Source: an uncultured Paracoccaceae bacterium
GTDB lineage: Bacteria > Pseudomonadota > Alphaproteobacteria > Rhodobacterales > Rhodobacteraceae
Assembly: GCA_947503935.1 (NCBI GenBank)
Contig: CANNFR010000004.1
Span: 310,001-374,000, forward strand
DNA length: 64,000 nt
Reading direction: 5' to 3'
In this document: positions 1-8,535 of the stretch, piece by piece
Layout: the number at the start of each line of letters is the position of its first letter
Position numbering within the stretch: position 1 is the first letter of the stretch
Notes under the pieces: model-generated
The model's input: the letters and a program-made list of their open reading frames with translations, nothing else
What the model was told of the DNA's origin: nothing
The model's database searches: none
Program-made: the position numbers and the translations under genes

Positions 1-186
1 GATGCCGGCCTTGTGCAGAACGCCCAGAAGCCTGTCGCCTCGGCGTGCGGTGACATGCACCCGGTCATTGACCGCGATATCAAGACCGGTATCGGGGATC
101 AGCCGCCGTCGCAAAACCACAAGCCCCAAGGCGAGCCCGACGATGAGGGCGATGATGATGGAGGTGCCGAGAAGAACCTCTGTCAT
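1..186 (-). CDS. nqrF: NADH:quinone reductase (Na+-translocating type) subunit F, N-terminal part
   Basis: Only the first 62 codons lie in the window; the gene runs off the left edge. NqrF is the NADH-oxidising subunit of the NQR complex: membrane anchor, then a 2Fe-2S ferredoxin domain, then an FAD/NADH domain. What is visible fits the N-terminus: one hydrophobic helix at about residues 4-24, a basic stop-transfer RRR, then the start of a ferredoxin fold ([11 protein letters not shown]). The cluster-binding cysteines and the flavin domain are outside the window. The ATG overlaps the nqrE stop as ATGA (183-186), so it is the last visible gene of the nqrABCDEF operon. The identity rests largely on operon position. 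Confidence 0.8.
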   Translation of the reverse strand, partial: MTEVLLGTSIIIALIVGLALGLVVLRRRLIPDTGLDIAVNDRVHVTARRGDRLLGVLHKAGI

Positions 187-797
187 TGCGCCGCTGCCAT
201 CTGTGCGAAGGAGGCAAAGCCAAGCGACATGAGCCCGGCCAGCACGAACGCGATGCCAAGGCCGCTCAGCCCCGCGGGCAGGTCGGCATAGCTCAGCCGC
301 GTGCGGATCGCTGCCAGCATCGCCACCGCCACAGCAAAGCCGACGCCACTGCCCAGGCCGAAGACGGCGGATTGCGCCAGGGTGTAGCTACGCTCAACCA
401 TGAACAGACTGCCCGCAAGGATCGCGCATTGGACGGTCAGAAGCGGCAGAAATACCCCGAAGGCGGCGTGGATCGCCGGGAAAAACCGATCAAGGATCAT
501 CTCCAGAAACTGTACTGAGGCCGCGATCACGCCGATGAACGCGATCAGCGACAGGTAGGAGAGGTCAAGATCGGGCAAGCCCGCCCAAGCCCAGGCGCCG
601 GGGGCTAGAAGGCCCACGTAGATGAGGTGGTTCAGCGGCACCGTCACGCTCAAGACGCCGGTCATGGCCACGCCGAGACCAACGGCGGCTTCGGGCCGTT
701 TGGATAGGGCCAGAAAGGTGCAGAGCCCCAGAAACAGTGTCAGCGGCATGTTGTCGACAAAGGCCGCCATCAGGAAAAGGCCCCAAAGCTCGGTCAT
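183..797 (-). CDS. nqrE: NQR complex membrane subunit E
   Basis: 204 aa, the usual length for NqrE. It is an integral membrane subunit of NADH:quinone reductase with about six hydrophobic helices. Together with NqrD it holds an intramembrane iron-sulfur centre through conserved cysteines. Both family cysteine contexts are visible: FLGLCTFLA near residue 26 and TVQCAILAG near residue 120. The C-terminal signature [19 protein letters not shown] also matches the family. The ATG at 797 overlaps the nqrD stop (ATGA, 794-797) and the stop overlaps the nqrF start, indicating translational coupling. A longer reading upstream in this frame is a shadow of nqrC/nqrD and was not used. Confidence 0.95.
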   Translation of the reverse strand: MTELWGLFLMAAFVDNMPLTLFLGLCTFLALSKRPEAAVGLGVAMTGVLSVTVPLNHLIYVGLLAPGAWAWAGLPDLDLSYLSLIAFIGVIAASVQFLEMILDRFFPAIHAAFGVFLPLLTVQCAILAGSLFMVERSYTLAQSAVFGLGSGVGFAVAVAMLAAIRTRLSYADLPAGLSGLGIAFVLAGLMSLGFASFAQMAAAQ

Positions 798-1459
798 TCC
801 GCGGGCTCCGCGCGCAGGGGCGGGGTGTGCTCCGGTGCTTCGGTCTGGCCCGGATAGAGACTGCGCACCGTCCAGACCAGCAATCCCAACAGGAAGAAAG
901 CCGAGGGCGCGAGCAGCATCAGGCTGAGCGGTGTGAACCATCCCCCCGCATCGGCCAGTGGCAGAACCTGATGGCCGAAAAGCTCGCCCTTGCCGAAAAG
1001 CTCGCGCAAGCCGCCGATCAGGATCAGCACAAGCGAATAGCCCAGGCCGTTGCCGAACGCATCGACCATCGCGGGCAGAGGCGCATGATGGCGGGCATAG
1101 GCCTCGGTCCGTCCCAGAACCAGGCAATTGGTGGTGATCAACCCGACATAGACTGACAGCGCGCGGCTGATCTCGGCAAAATAGGCCTGCAGGATTTGGT
1201 CGATGACGATGACGAGGGATGCGACGATCACGATCTGTACGATCAGGCGGATCGTCTCGGGTATGTGCCGGCGGATCACACTGACAAGGCCAGCGGCGAG
1301 GGTTAGCACCACCGTCAGCGAGATCGACATCGTCAGGGCGGTCGCCAGTGTCGTCGTGACGGCAAGGGCCGAGCAGATCCCGAGGATCTGCAAGGTCACG
1401 GGATTTTGCCGGATCAGCGGATCTGTCAGCGTGGTCCAGACATCGGTGCGCGCGGCCAT
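794..1459 (-). CDS. nqrD: NQR complex membrane subunit D
   Basis: 221 aa with six predicted membrane helices, partner of NqrE in the membrane core of NADH:quinone reductase. The cysteine motifs for the D/E iron-sulfur site are present: [10 protein letters not shown] near residue 29 and TTNCLVLGR near residue 112. The signature [21 protein letters not shown] and the C-terminal [15 protein letters not shown] also match NqrD. The C-terminal tail (about 20 residues after the last helix) is acidic and proline-rich. It lies 3 nt after nqrC and overlaps nqrE by 4 nt. The D/E core looks fully canonical, in contrast to the short NqrB of the same operon. Confidence 0.95.
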   Translation of the reverse strand: MAARTDVWTTLTDPLIRQNPVTLQILGICSALAVTTTLATALTMSISLTVVLTLAAGLVSVIRRHIPETIRLIVQIVIVASLVIVIDQILQAYFAEISRALSVYVGLITTNCLVLGRTEAYARHHAPLPAMVDAFGNGLGYSLVLILIGGLRELFGKGELFGHQVLPLADAGGWFTPLSLMLLAPSAFFLLGLLVWTVRSLYPGQTEAPEHTPPLRAEPAE

Positions 1460-1462
1460 CGC

Positions 1463-2257
1463 CTAGAACTCCCCGCGTTCGATGGCGTCCAAAAGCGGCC
1501 CGTAGCCGTCGGGACCCAGCCAGAAGCGCACCATCTCGGTCACGCCGCGCCCTGTCCGGGTGGCCCCGGTGATGCCATCGACCTCGTGCACGGTTGAGGC
1601 AGGGCCGCGCGCGACGCGAAACCGCATCTCGCCGCTTTCGTCCCTCAGTTCGGTGCCTGGAAAATCGGCCTGCCATGAGGCTTCCTCGATCCGTCCGCCA
1701 AGGCCCGGCGTCTCGGAGTGCTGGGTCACCGCGAGGCCCGCGATCGTGTTCATATCGCCCCGCAGCGCGAGGATCGCGTCGATCCGGCCGCCATAGCCCC
1801 GGCCGCTGAGCGGCAGTAGCACCAGCGATATCTGGCCCGCATCGCGCAGCAGGAAGATTTGCGCGAAATCGGGCCGCTGACCGAGACCGGCCAAGTCCTG
1901 ACCGGGGCCAAGCGCTGTCCAATTGCCGGGATCGCTGAGCGCGGCATCGAGGGTCTCGGGCGAGACCTCGGCTGCGGCGCGCCCGGTCGCCAGGTCGATC
2001 ACGACGGTCGACAATGTGCCGCCCGATTGCTGCAACAGCGCCGACATGCCGGGGATGCCTTGGACCAGCGCCTCGATCCGGGCCTGTTCCTCGGCCGCAC
2101 GGTTGGCCGCCTGAATGGGCCGCAGCATGACGGTGGCGCCGCTGACCAGCGCGGCGCAGCTGGCCGAGACAAGGAAGGCGATCAGGACCGTCTTGGTCCG
2201 GCTCTCATTCGGCAGTGCCAACAGGCGGCGCCAGGGGTTCCAGTCACGTCCGGCCAT
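1463..2257 (-). CDS. nqrC: NQR complex subunit C (covalent FMN)
   Basis: 264 aa. One N-terminal membrane anchor (about residues 18-38) is followed by a periplasmic FMN-binding domain. Family motifs visible are ETPGLGG (about residue 170) and, near the C-terminus, [13 protein letters not shown]. The Thr of the S/T-G-A-T motif is the residue to which ApbE attaches FMN in characterised NqrC. The C-terminal [18 protein letters not shown] is typical. The start at 2257 (MAGRDWNP) was chosen because the 21 codons before it lie inside the 3' end of nqrB; the genes then overlap by 14 nt. No apbE or nqrM gene is seen in this window. Confidence 0.93.
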   Translation of the reverse strand: MAGRDWNPWRRLLALPNESRTKTVLIAFLVSASCAALVSGATVMLRPIQAANRAAEEQARIEALVQGIPGMSALLQQSGGTLSTVVIDLATGRAAAEVSPETLDAALSDPGNWTALGPGQDLAGLGQRPDFAQIFLLRDAGQISLVLLPLSGRGYGGRIDAILALRGDMNTIAGLAVTQHSETPGLGGRIEEASWQADFPGTELRDESGEMRFRVARGPASTVHEVDGITGATRTGRGVTEMVRFWLGPDGYGPLLDAIERGEF

Positions 2258-3026
2258 GGCGCCTCCGTCTTCTGGCGATCCAAAGCGCCAGCGCGATTTC
2301 GTCGAGAAGCGGCACGGCAAGCGAGGTGAGCAAGGCGGCGGCGACGGCGATCTGCACAGGCGCAGCGCCTGCCCAACCGGTCGCGAAGAGCGTCACCAGG
2401 CCCGCATAAAGCGCGCCGTTGATCCAGCGGCCCAATGTCGTGGCCGCGCTGGTCACTGGGTCGGCGACCAGTAGGACAAGGACGATCCCTGCCGCGAATA
2501 GCACCTGTTCAGGTAAAACCCCGCTGGCCGCCGCCACCGCCCCGACAAGCGCCGCGCTGGCCAGCACCGCAACGGGCACCGTGCCGGTCACCCCCGCGAT
2601 CAGGGCCGCGGGGATGGCGGCCCAGGCGACCGGATCGTCGAAGACGGGCCATGCAAAGGCTGGAAAGCCAAAGCCGAGGAATGAGAGTGTCACCGTCGCG
2701 GGGTTGACGACATTGCGGCCCCAGCCGCCGAAAACCAATTCGCCCATCACCACGCCGAAGCTGATACCAAGGATCATCCGAAAGCCGCCGAGACCTTCGG
2801 GTGCAAGCATCGCGATGGCAAGCGCCGTGATGAGGGCGGCCAGTGAGGGCGGCTGCGCGCGTGCCAGCAAAAAGACCAGATGCCAGACCCCGACCACCAG
2901 GAGCGACAGGCCCAACCGGGCCAGCGCCTCGGCCCCGCCAAACCAGAGCCAGAACAAAGCCAATGGCAGATAGGCCGCCAACAGCATCAGTGCGACTGTT
3001 TCACGGCTCCATAGCCCCCGGGTCAT
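2244..3026 (-). CDS. nqrB: Short NqrB-like membrane subunit lacking the covalent-FMN motif
   Basis: 260 aa, against roughly 400 aa for characterised NqrB. Conserved blocks are present: GISFGVVMGELVFGGWGRN, then NPATVTLSFLGFGFP (matching the NPA..RAF.FF.YP block) and VADPVTSAATTLGRWING (matching the ATDPVSAS..GKWAYG block). The 70-80 residue N-terminal extension is missing. So is the segment that follows the YP block in known NqrB, carrying D-G-x-S-G-A-T where FMN is bound to Thr; here FDDPVAWAAIPAALIAGVTG follows directly. The gene starts on an ATGA overlap with nqrA and has no frameshift, so the shortness looks natural. Function as the quinone-reducing subunit is inferred. A derived NqrB/RnfD-type protein is the alternative description. 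Confidence 0.85.
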   Translation of the reverse strand: MTRGLWSRETVALMLLAAYLPLALFWLWFGGAEALARLGLSLLVVGVWHLVFLLARAQPPSLAALITALAIAMLAPEGLGGFRMILGISFGVVMGELVFGGWGRNVVNPATVTLSFLGFGFPAFAWPVFDDPVAWAAIPAALIAGVTGTVPVAVLASAALVGAVAAASGVLPEQVLFAAGIVLVLLVADPVTSAATTLGRWINGALYAGLVTLFATGWAGAAPVQIAVAAALLTSLAVPLLDEIALALWIARRRRRHGRT

Positions 3027-4297
3027 GCGGCGAACTCGGTCTTGATGCGGTCAAGCATGCGGCGCAGTTGGGCCACGAATTGCCCCCCCTCGCCGAGCAC
3101 GTAGTCGGCCAGTGCCACGTCTTCTTCCAGAAGCGACAGAAGGCCGAAAGCCATCGCGGTCTCGTCATCGCCGGCGCTGAGCGCGCGGATGAACGGTGTC
3201 GCCGGTATCGCGCCGCCGAAGGCCTGGGTCAGGGCGGCGGTCGGGATCGCAGGCCTTGGCGTGGCCGATTGCGTCAGCGCCGCGACCAGCCAATGCGGGC
3301 GTTGGCGCGTGGCCTCACGGGGCACGACAGTAACCTGCCGATGGCGCGGTGCCAGCCAGCGCGTGGCGTGCCAGTCAAGCGGCGACCCCGATGTCAGAAT
3401 GTGGGGTCCCGGTGAGACCAGCCGTTGGGTCAACTGCCGCAAATCGGCGCCGGGATGGGTCCAGACGGTCTGGGCGTCGCGAAGGGCGGCCCCGGCGATA
3501 TGCACCAGACGCCGCATCGGCAGCGAGCCGGTCTCCAGCAATGCGCCAAGCGCGGCTGCATCCTCGGCATGCAGGTCCCAGATCGGTGTGTCGAGGCCCG
3601 CCGGGAAGAGCTGATGGATGCGGATGCCAGCCGACCCTTGGGGATGTCGCGGGCCGCAGGTGACAACCCGAATGCGCCCCTCGCCGATACCGGGTTCGAT
3701 CAATTCCGGGCCGGCCTGCTGGCAGAGCATGACCGGGCCGTCCGTCAGTTGCTCAAGCGCGATCAGGCCGCGCGTAAGATCATCCTCGCGCCCCTCAAGC
3801 GCGCGCCGCGGATCGGGTGCGAACGGGCGGGTGTCGGTGGCCATGACAACAATGGCGGCGGGCTTTTCGTGGGGGGCGGGCATGCCGCCGAAAGGCCGCC
3901 GCCGCAGCCACGGCCACACGCCCGAGCTTTGCATCAGCCGCCTCAGGCCCCCAGCGGTTTTTGCCACCTTGCAGTCATGACGTTCCACATCGCCCTCGGC
4001 CTCGCGGAACAAAACGATCTCTGAAAGCTTCCGCCCCGGCAAAAGCGAAATGCGCGCCACACGCCCAGCCAGGGGTGCCACGAAGCAAACATCGGGCGCA
4101 TGGCGCAGGCACGCTACCGCGGCCCCTTGCCTCACCACGTCGCCCTCATTCACAAGCGGGGTCACATGAAGTGACGGCCCCACCGGCGTCTGAACCGCCG
4201 CCTCTTCGGTCAGCACCTCCGCTATCCCGGACATGTCCGGCGGCGAGGGGAAACGCGGACTGAGCCCTGCCGCGGATCCGAACCCTGCACGTATCAT
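3023..4297 (-). CDS. nqrA: NQR complex peripheral subunit A (divergent)
   Basis: 424 aa. NqrA is the cytoplasmic subunit of NADH:quinone reductase implicated in quinone interaction. The N-terminal half shows the family order: SLHVTPLVNEGDVVRQGAAV, then a barrel-sandwich FVAPLAGRVARISLLPGRK. The C-terminal helix region LLEEDVALADYVLGEGG aligns with the NqrA end but lacks the C-P-G/S-K element usual there. The start at 4297 was chosen because GGAGG sits 4 nt upstream; longer readings run antisense into the cytochrome gene. It is the first gene of the operon and is transcribed divergently from the pentahaem cytochrome. Sequence identity to classical NqrA appears low, so the family assignment leans partly on context. 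Confidence 0.85.
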   Translation of the reverse strand: MIRAGFGSAAGLSPRFPSPPDMSGIAEVLTEEAAVQTPVGPSLHVTPLVNEGDVVRQGAAVACLRHAPDVCFVAPLAGRVARISLLPGRKLSEIVLFREAEGDVERHDCKVAKTAGGLRRLMQSSGVWPWLRRRPFGGMPAPHEKPAAIVVMATDTRPFAPDPRRALEGREDDLTRGLIALEQLTDGPVMLCQQAGPELIEPGIGEGRIRVVTCGPRHPQGSAGIRIHQLFPAGLDTPIWDLHAEDAAALGALLETGSLPMRRLVHIAGAALRDAQTVWTHPGADLRQLTQRLVSPGPHILTSGSPLDWHATRWLAPRHRQVTVVPREATRQRPHWLVAALTQSATPRPAIPTAALTQAFGGAIPATPFIRALSAGDDETAMAFGLLSLLEEDVALADYVLGEGGQFVAQLRRMLDRIKTEFAA

Positions 4298-4466
4298 CCT
4301 GCCTCCGACCAACTGCGTCGTATCGCCGTCATGACGCATCCCACCGACTTTGGCCGAGAGAATATCAAAGGGGGTATTGCCGGATATGAGCGAGATCAAT
4401 GCGGCGAGTCGAGCTGCGGAATATGCTGCTCTGGATTCAGCGTGATCCATGCAAAGGAGTCCGACC

Positions 4467-5648
4467 ATGCCGTTGCCTTCATCCGCTTTCTTGACGCCCG
4501 TGATGTTTTTGGCGGGTCTCGTTGCGCTGTCTCTTGTTGATCCGGCCCTTGCCCAGACCGCCAATAATACTGCGGACGAAGAGAGCGACACCGCGATTCC
4601 CTTCGCGCTGCCGCAATCGGGGCCGTTTACGCCGGCCGAGATCGACATCGAGAACGACCAGGCGATTGCGGACTGGTTCCGCTCGGCCCACGCCAATGCG
4701 GCGGCGGAAGCATTCAGCCATTGGGACGACGATGGTGAGATTCGCGCCGCTTGCGCCACCTGCCATTCCGGCGAGGGGTTCCGCGATTTCCACGGGCTTG
4801 ACGGGACCGAGGTGGGCGTTGTCAACGGCACGATCAATGTCGGTGGCGTGGTCGATTGCGGGACCTGCCACAATGAAGGGCTGGCCGAGATCAGCGAAAT
4901 CACCTTTCCCAGCGGTCTGGTCCATCCGGTGCAGGGCGTCGAAGCATCGTGCCTGACTTGCCATCAGGGCCGAACCGCTGGCATCGATGTTGTTGAGGCG
5001 ACCGCAGATATGGCCATCGATGAGCCCAACGCAGAGCTTCGCTTCATCAACCCGCATTATGCCACCGCCGCCGCCACCTGGCTGGGCGGCTATGGTGCTG
5101 CGGGGTACCATTATGACGGCCGTGATTACTCGGGCCGCTTCTTCCATGCCCGCCCCGTGGCCAGCTGCAATTCCTGCCACGAGCCCCATACGCTTGAGGT
5201 TGAGTTTGAGCCCTGCCTGACCTGCCACCAGGCCGAAACGCCGCAAGACATCCGCATCGCGCGGCAAAGCTATGATGGCAGCGGCAATACCTCGGTCGGC
5301 ATCCAGTCGGATATCGAAGCAAATGCCGAGACGCTGATGGACATGATCCGCGCCTATACTAACGATGTCGTTGGCGCACCGGTCATCTATGATGGATCGC
5401 GCTATCCCTATTTCTTCGCCGATGCGAACGGTGATGGGGTTGTCGATATGGCCGACGGCAAACCGGTCGTCTATGGGTCCTGGACACCGAGAAGTCTGCG
5501 TACGGCCTTTAACTGGAAGCTGGTCACCGCTGATCCGGGGAATTACGCGCATAACCCGCAATATTCGCTGGAACTTCTTTATGACTCCATCGCGGATCTG
5601 AGTGATCCCTTGGGGATTGACATGGAAGAGCTCGATCTGCTGCGCTAG
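4467..5648 (+). CDS. Periplasmic pentahaem cytochrome c
   Basis: 393 aa with a signal peptide (hydrophobic core at about residues 8-30, cleavage likely after ALA-QT). Five CxxCH haem-attachment motifs are visible in order: CATCH, CGTCH, CLTCH, CNSCH, CLTCH, so five covalent c-type haems in the periplasm are expected. Extra histidines (for example HYATAAA, GYHYDGRDY) could serve as distal ligands. A DANGDGVVD segment near residue 320 resembles a calcium-binding loop. The ATG at 4467 was chosen for AAGGAG 9 nt upstream; an ATG at 4449 lies before that site. Divergent to nqrA and 47 nt upstream of the antiporter. The electron donor and acceptor are not evident; no named family was recognised. 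Confidence 0.85.
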   Translation: MPLPSSAFLTPVMFLAGLVALSLVDPALAQTANNTADEESDTAIPFALPQSGPFTPAEIDIENDQAIADWFRSAHANAAAEAFSHWDDDGEIRAACATCHSGEGFRDFHGLDGTEVGVVNGTINVGGVVDCGTCHNEGLAEISEITFPSGLVHPVQGVEASCLTCHQGRTAGIDVVEATADMAIDEPNAELRFINPHYATAAATWLGGYGAAGYHYDGRDYSGRFFHARPVASCNSCHEPHTLEVEFEPCLTCHQAETPQDIRIARQSYDGSGNTSVGIQSDIEANAETLMDMIRAYTNDVVGAPVIYDGSRYPYFFADANGDGVVDMADGKPVVYGSWTPRSLRTAFNWKLVTADPGNYAHNPQYSLELLYDSIADLSDPLGIDMEELDLLR

Positions 5649-5695
5649 GGATCGCGTATCCCCGTACGCATAAACCATAGAACAAGGCCAACGGC

Positions 5696-6871
5696 ATGGA
5701 TCAGGCGATATTGCTGGTGACGCTTGGGGTGCTGTTCCTGGGCGGTTTGGCGGCCGATCACCTGGGCCGGATGACCCGCTTGCCCAGGGTGACGCTGCTC
5801 TTGCTGCTGGGCCTTGCGGTCGGCCAGTCGGGCCTCGACCTTCTGCCGGACCAATCCGAGGCGTGGTTCGAACCGATTTCGGTCGTCGCGCTGACGATGG
5901 TTGCGTTTTTGCTTGGTGCGGAACTGACCCGCGAAAACATGGCGCGTCATGGTCGGGCGATTTTTGCGATCTCGATTTTGATTGTCGTCGGTACGACGGC
6001 GATCGTCTGGGCTGGCCTGGCGGCGCTTGGTCTCGATCCCGGCCTCGCTTTGCTGATGGGGGCGATTGCCACGGCCACGGCACCTGCCGCGATCGCCGAT
6101 GTGATCCGTCAATCGGGCGTCCGGAACGGTTTCACCGAAACTATCAGCGGCATCGTGGCGATTGATGACGTCTGGGGGCTGATCGTGTTCAGCATTTGTC
6201 TTGCCCTCGTCCATCAGTCAGGAGCGTGGTCTGGCCCGCTTTTGAGCGCATCGCATGACATCGGCGGGGCGGTTCTGCTTGGCCTCGCGGTTGGTGTGCC
6301 GGCGGCTTATCTGTCGGGGCGGTTAAAGCCGGGGGAGCCGCTTCAGACCGAAGCTTTCGGCATCGTCTTTCTGACCGCGGGCCTCGCGCTCTGGCTTGAG
6401 GTCTCGTTCCTTATCGCGGGTATGACCGCAGGCGCCCTGATCGCCAATTTCGCCCGGCACCACGAATATGCGTTCAACGAGATCGAACATATTGAACTGC
6501 CTTTCATGCTGCTGTTCTTTCTGCTAGCGGGCGCCTCGCTTGAGCTCGATGCGCTTTGGGCGCTTGGCTGGATCACGGCGGCCTATATCGGGCTGAGGGT
6601 GGTCGCCCGCCTGATCAGTGGTGAATTGGGCGCCAGGCTGGGCCGGGTGCCGAAAGGCGAAATCCACCTCTACGGCCCGGCGCTTTTGCCGCAGGCAGGT
6701 GTCGCGGTCGGCATGGCGCTGGTTGCGGCGGAAACCGTGCCGGAATGGGGCGCCACGATCATGACCCTGACAATCGCCGCGACCGTCGTCTTCGAGATAA
6801 TCGGCCCGCCCTTCACACTGGCCGCAATCCGCCATGTCGAGCGCCAGAAAAAGCTGCGCGATTTGCTTTAA
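5696..6871 (+). CDS. Cation/proton antiporter (CPA family)
   Basis: 391 aa, almost entirely hydrophobic, with about 11-12 membrane helices. This suits a Na+/H+ or K+/H+ antiporter membrane domain without a TrkA-N/C regulatory tail. The segment LLMGAIATATAPAAIADVIRQ followed by SGIVAIDDVWGLIVFS matches the ion-binding region of CPA2-type exchangers, where paired acidic residues (here Asp-Asp in AIDDVW) sit in a membrane helix. It follows the cytochrome gene by 47 nt on the same strand and may be co-transcribed. Adjacent to the NQR-like operon it could use or restore a sodium gradient, but ion specificity cannot be read from sequence. Confidence 0.85.
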   Translation: MDQAILLVTLGVLFLGGLAADHLGRMTRLPRVTLLLLLGLAVGQSGLDLLPDQSEAWFEPISVVALTMVAFLLGAELTRENMARHGRAIFAISILIVVGTTAIVWAGLAALGLDPGLALLMGAIATATAPAAIADVIRQSGVRNGFTETISGIVAIDDVWGLIVFSICLALVHQSGAWSGPLLSASHDIGGAVLLGLAVGVPAAYLSGRLKPGEPLQTEAFGIVFLTAGLALWLEVSFLIAGMTAGALIANFARHHEYAFNEIEHIELPFMLLFFLLAGASLELDALWALGWITAAYIGLRVVARLISGELGARLGRVPKGEIHLYGPALLPQAGVAVGMALVAAETVPEWGATIMTLTIAATVVFEIIGPPFTLAAIRHVERQKKLRDLL

Positions 6872-7003
6872 TGAAAAATGCCGGAGCCCTTATCGTTCTC
6901 TCAGACAGATCGAAACATGGGATAACAACCACCTATAGTTCTCCGTCAGTTTTGCTGTGCTCTTGTTCCTCTCAGGGCAGTCCCGACTGGCGACCTGATC
7001 GGT

Positions 7004-8365
7004 TTACTGCGCCATCAGTCCGTCAAGCCTACCGCGCAGGCGGTGGCCGCGGGCGGGGTTGACCTGTTCGACCCACGCGATTTGGCCCGAGAGGCGGGCG
7101 AGGAACGCGGGGTCGGCGCGGCGGGGGTCTGACGTGCGGGTCAGGTGATGCAGGACGGCTTTGAGGCGGTCGTAGTCGGGGCGTGGGATGTTGGCTCTCT
7201 GATTGACGACGATACCGGTGACACTCTGGCGGTCGGTCGCCCGGGTGATGCGGGTCTTGGCCGGGTTCAGGCGGAAATTCTCCTCGCGCACGATCTGTGG
7301 CACGGCGCGGGTGAGGATTTCGGCGATGCAGGTGTCGCCCGAAAAGGTCAGGTCATCGGCATAGCGGGTATAGGCCGCGCCGACAGACCGGGCGAGGCCA
7401 GTCAGGCGACGGTCAAGCCGATGGGCGACAAGATTGGCCAATGCGGGAGAGGTCGGCGCGCCTTGCGGCAGGTGGCGATGGGTCAGGCTTTCGCGGGCGG
7501 ACAGCCCTTCGGCTTGCAGAATATCGGGCGGTGTGATGGCGGTGGTCAACCCGGCCAGCGCGCGGGCCACTTGTGGCGGGTAGCCCAGCGTGCGGAAAAG
7601 CGCATAGATGCGGGCAAATCCGATGCCAGGAAAGAAATCGGCCAGATCGAAGCTGATCACAACGGCTTCGCCTGCGTGTTTCGCGGCAGCCTGGATGCAG
7701 TTCCGGCCCGCGCGAAAGCCGAAGGCGGCGTCATGGGGCGGGACATAGCTGAGCATCCCGCTCAGGATCCGGCGCTGGAGGGTTTTGAGGAAAGGTTTGG
7801 GCTCCTCGATCAAGCGCAGACCGCCCGCGCGCTTGGGTTGCAGATGATGGCGATAATGCTGCGCAAAGTGCGAGGGGCAGCGGGCCGAGAGCCCCCGCAG
7901 ATCGGCAAACCGGGTGAGTTGATCTGGCGTCAGCGACAGCCAGTCGGCCAGATCCGGTGTGGTAGCAAGCTGCGGCAGTTTCAGATCGGCGAGAGCCGGA
8001 TGCGGGTGGAAGGTATGGGGTGTCAGAAGGTGGTAAGGGGCTTTACCGGTCCGACGGATCGCGGCCCTAACCCGATCCATGCCGGGCGCCTGAACCAGCG
8101 CCTGCGTAATCCGCGCGGCATCGGGGGCAACACCTCCGGGAAAGCGGCGGATAAGCCATCGGGACAGAACCGATACCAGTTTTGGCGTATTGCCGGGCAA
8201 GCGTTGATGCAGGTGGGTTGCCAGGCTGCCCCGATCCCATTGCACCTGCGCCAGCGAGGCGGCCAACGGCCTGAGAGCGTCTTTGAGGGGAATATTCGCG
8301 GAAACGGGATCAACCCTCTCTTGTCCTGCATGGCCAGCTCTGGGTGGCAACCCAGTCACGGCCAT
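7004..8365 (-). CDS. Retron-like reverse transcriptase
   Basis: 453 aa RNA-directed DNA polymerase. Palm and fingers motifs occur in order: GGLRLIEEPKPFLKTLQRRIL (about 182-202), FDLADFFPGI (about 240, first catalytic Asp), LPQGAPTSPALANLV (about 300), YTRYADDLTFSG (about 335, catalytic YxDD) and RQSVTGIVVN (about 380). The VTG-type motif is characteristic of retron RTs. The first 170 residues form a long N-terminal extension without a recognised domain. No integrase, endonuclease (HNH) or effector gene is adjacent. Retron RTs are normally preceded by an msr-msd RNA on the same strand; short hairpins exist upstream (8395-8505). The start at 8365 has no clear ribosome site and could be wrong. 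Confidence 0.85.
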   Translation of the reverse strand: MAVTGLPPRAGHAGQERVDPVSANIPLKDALRPLAASLAQVQWDRGSLATHLHQRLPGNTPKLVSVLSRWLIRRFPGGVAPDAARITQALVQAPGMDRVRAAIRRTGKAPYHLLTPHTFHPHPALADLKLPQLATTPDLADWLSLTPDQLTRFADLRGLSARCPSHFAQHYRHHLQPKRAGGLRLIEEPKPFLKTLQRRILSGMLSYVPPHDAAFGFRAGRNCIQAAAKHAGEAVVISFDLADFFPGIGFARIYALFRTLGYPPQVARALAGLTTAITPPDILQAEGLSARESLTHRHLPQGAPTSPALANLVAHRLDRRLTGLARSVGAAYTRYADDLTFSGDTCIAEILTRAVPQIVREENFRLNPAKTRITRATDRQSVTGIVVNQRANIPRPDYDRLKAVLHHLTRTSDPRRADPAFLARLSGQIAWVEQVNPARGHRLRGRLDGLMAQ

Positions 8366-8394
8366 GCGCCGAATGTAAAGCGTCGCGATAAACG

Positions 8395-8505
8395 GGCGGG
8401 GATGCCCCGCCCAGCCGGTCTTGCCGGCATCTTGATCCCGTTTCCGCTGCCGTTGACCGTATGCAAGCGGGCGTCGCCGTCAAGCCCCGGCGGTTCGGTT
8501 TGACG
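8395..8505 (-). ncRNA. Candidate retron msr/msd-type hairpin region upstream of the RT
   Basis: Three inverted repeats lie just upstream of the reverse transcriptase, on its strand. The first is CGTCAA/TTGACG (8478-8483 with 8500-8505). The second is GCCGG-CAAGA-CCGGC (8414-8428). The third is a perfect 8-bp stem GGGCGGGG-CAT-CCCCGCCC (8395-8413). Small stem-loops ahead of an RT are the layout expected of a retron non-coding RNA. However, no convincing a1/a2 terminal complementarity or branching guanosine was identified. The 8-bp stem could equally be a terminator or leader hairpin, and the region also carries the promoter of the divergent aldo/keto reductase. Confidence 0.3.
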
Positions 8506-8535
8506 CGGGCCCGGTTTGGCCGCAGATTGCCGCGC

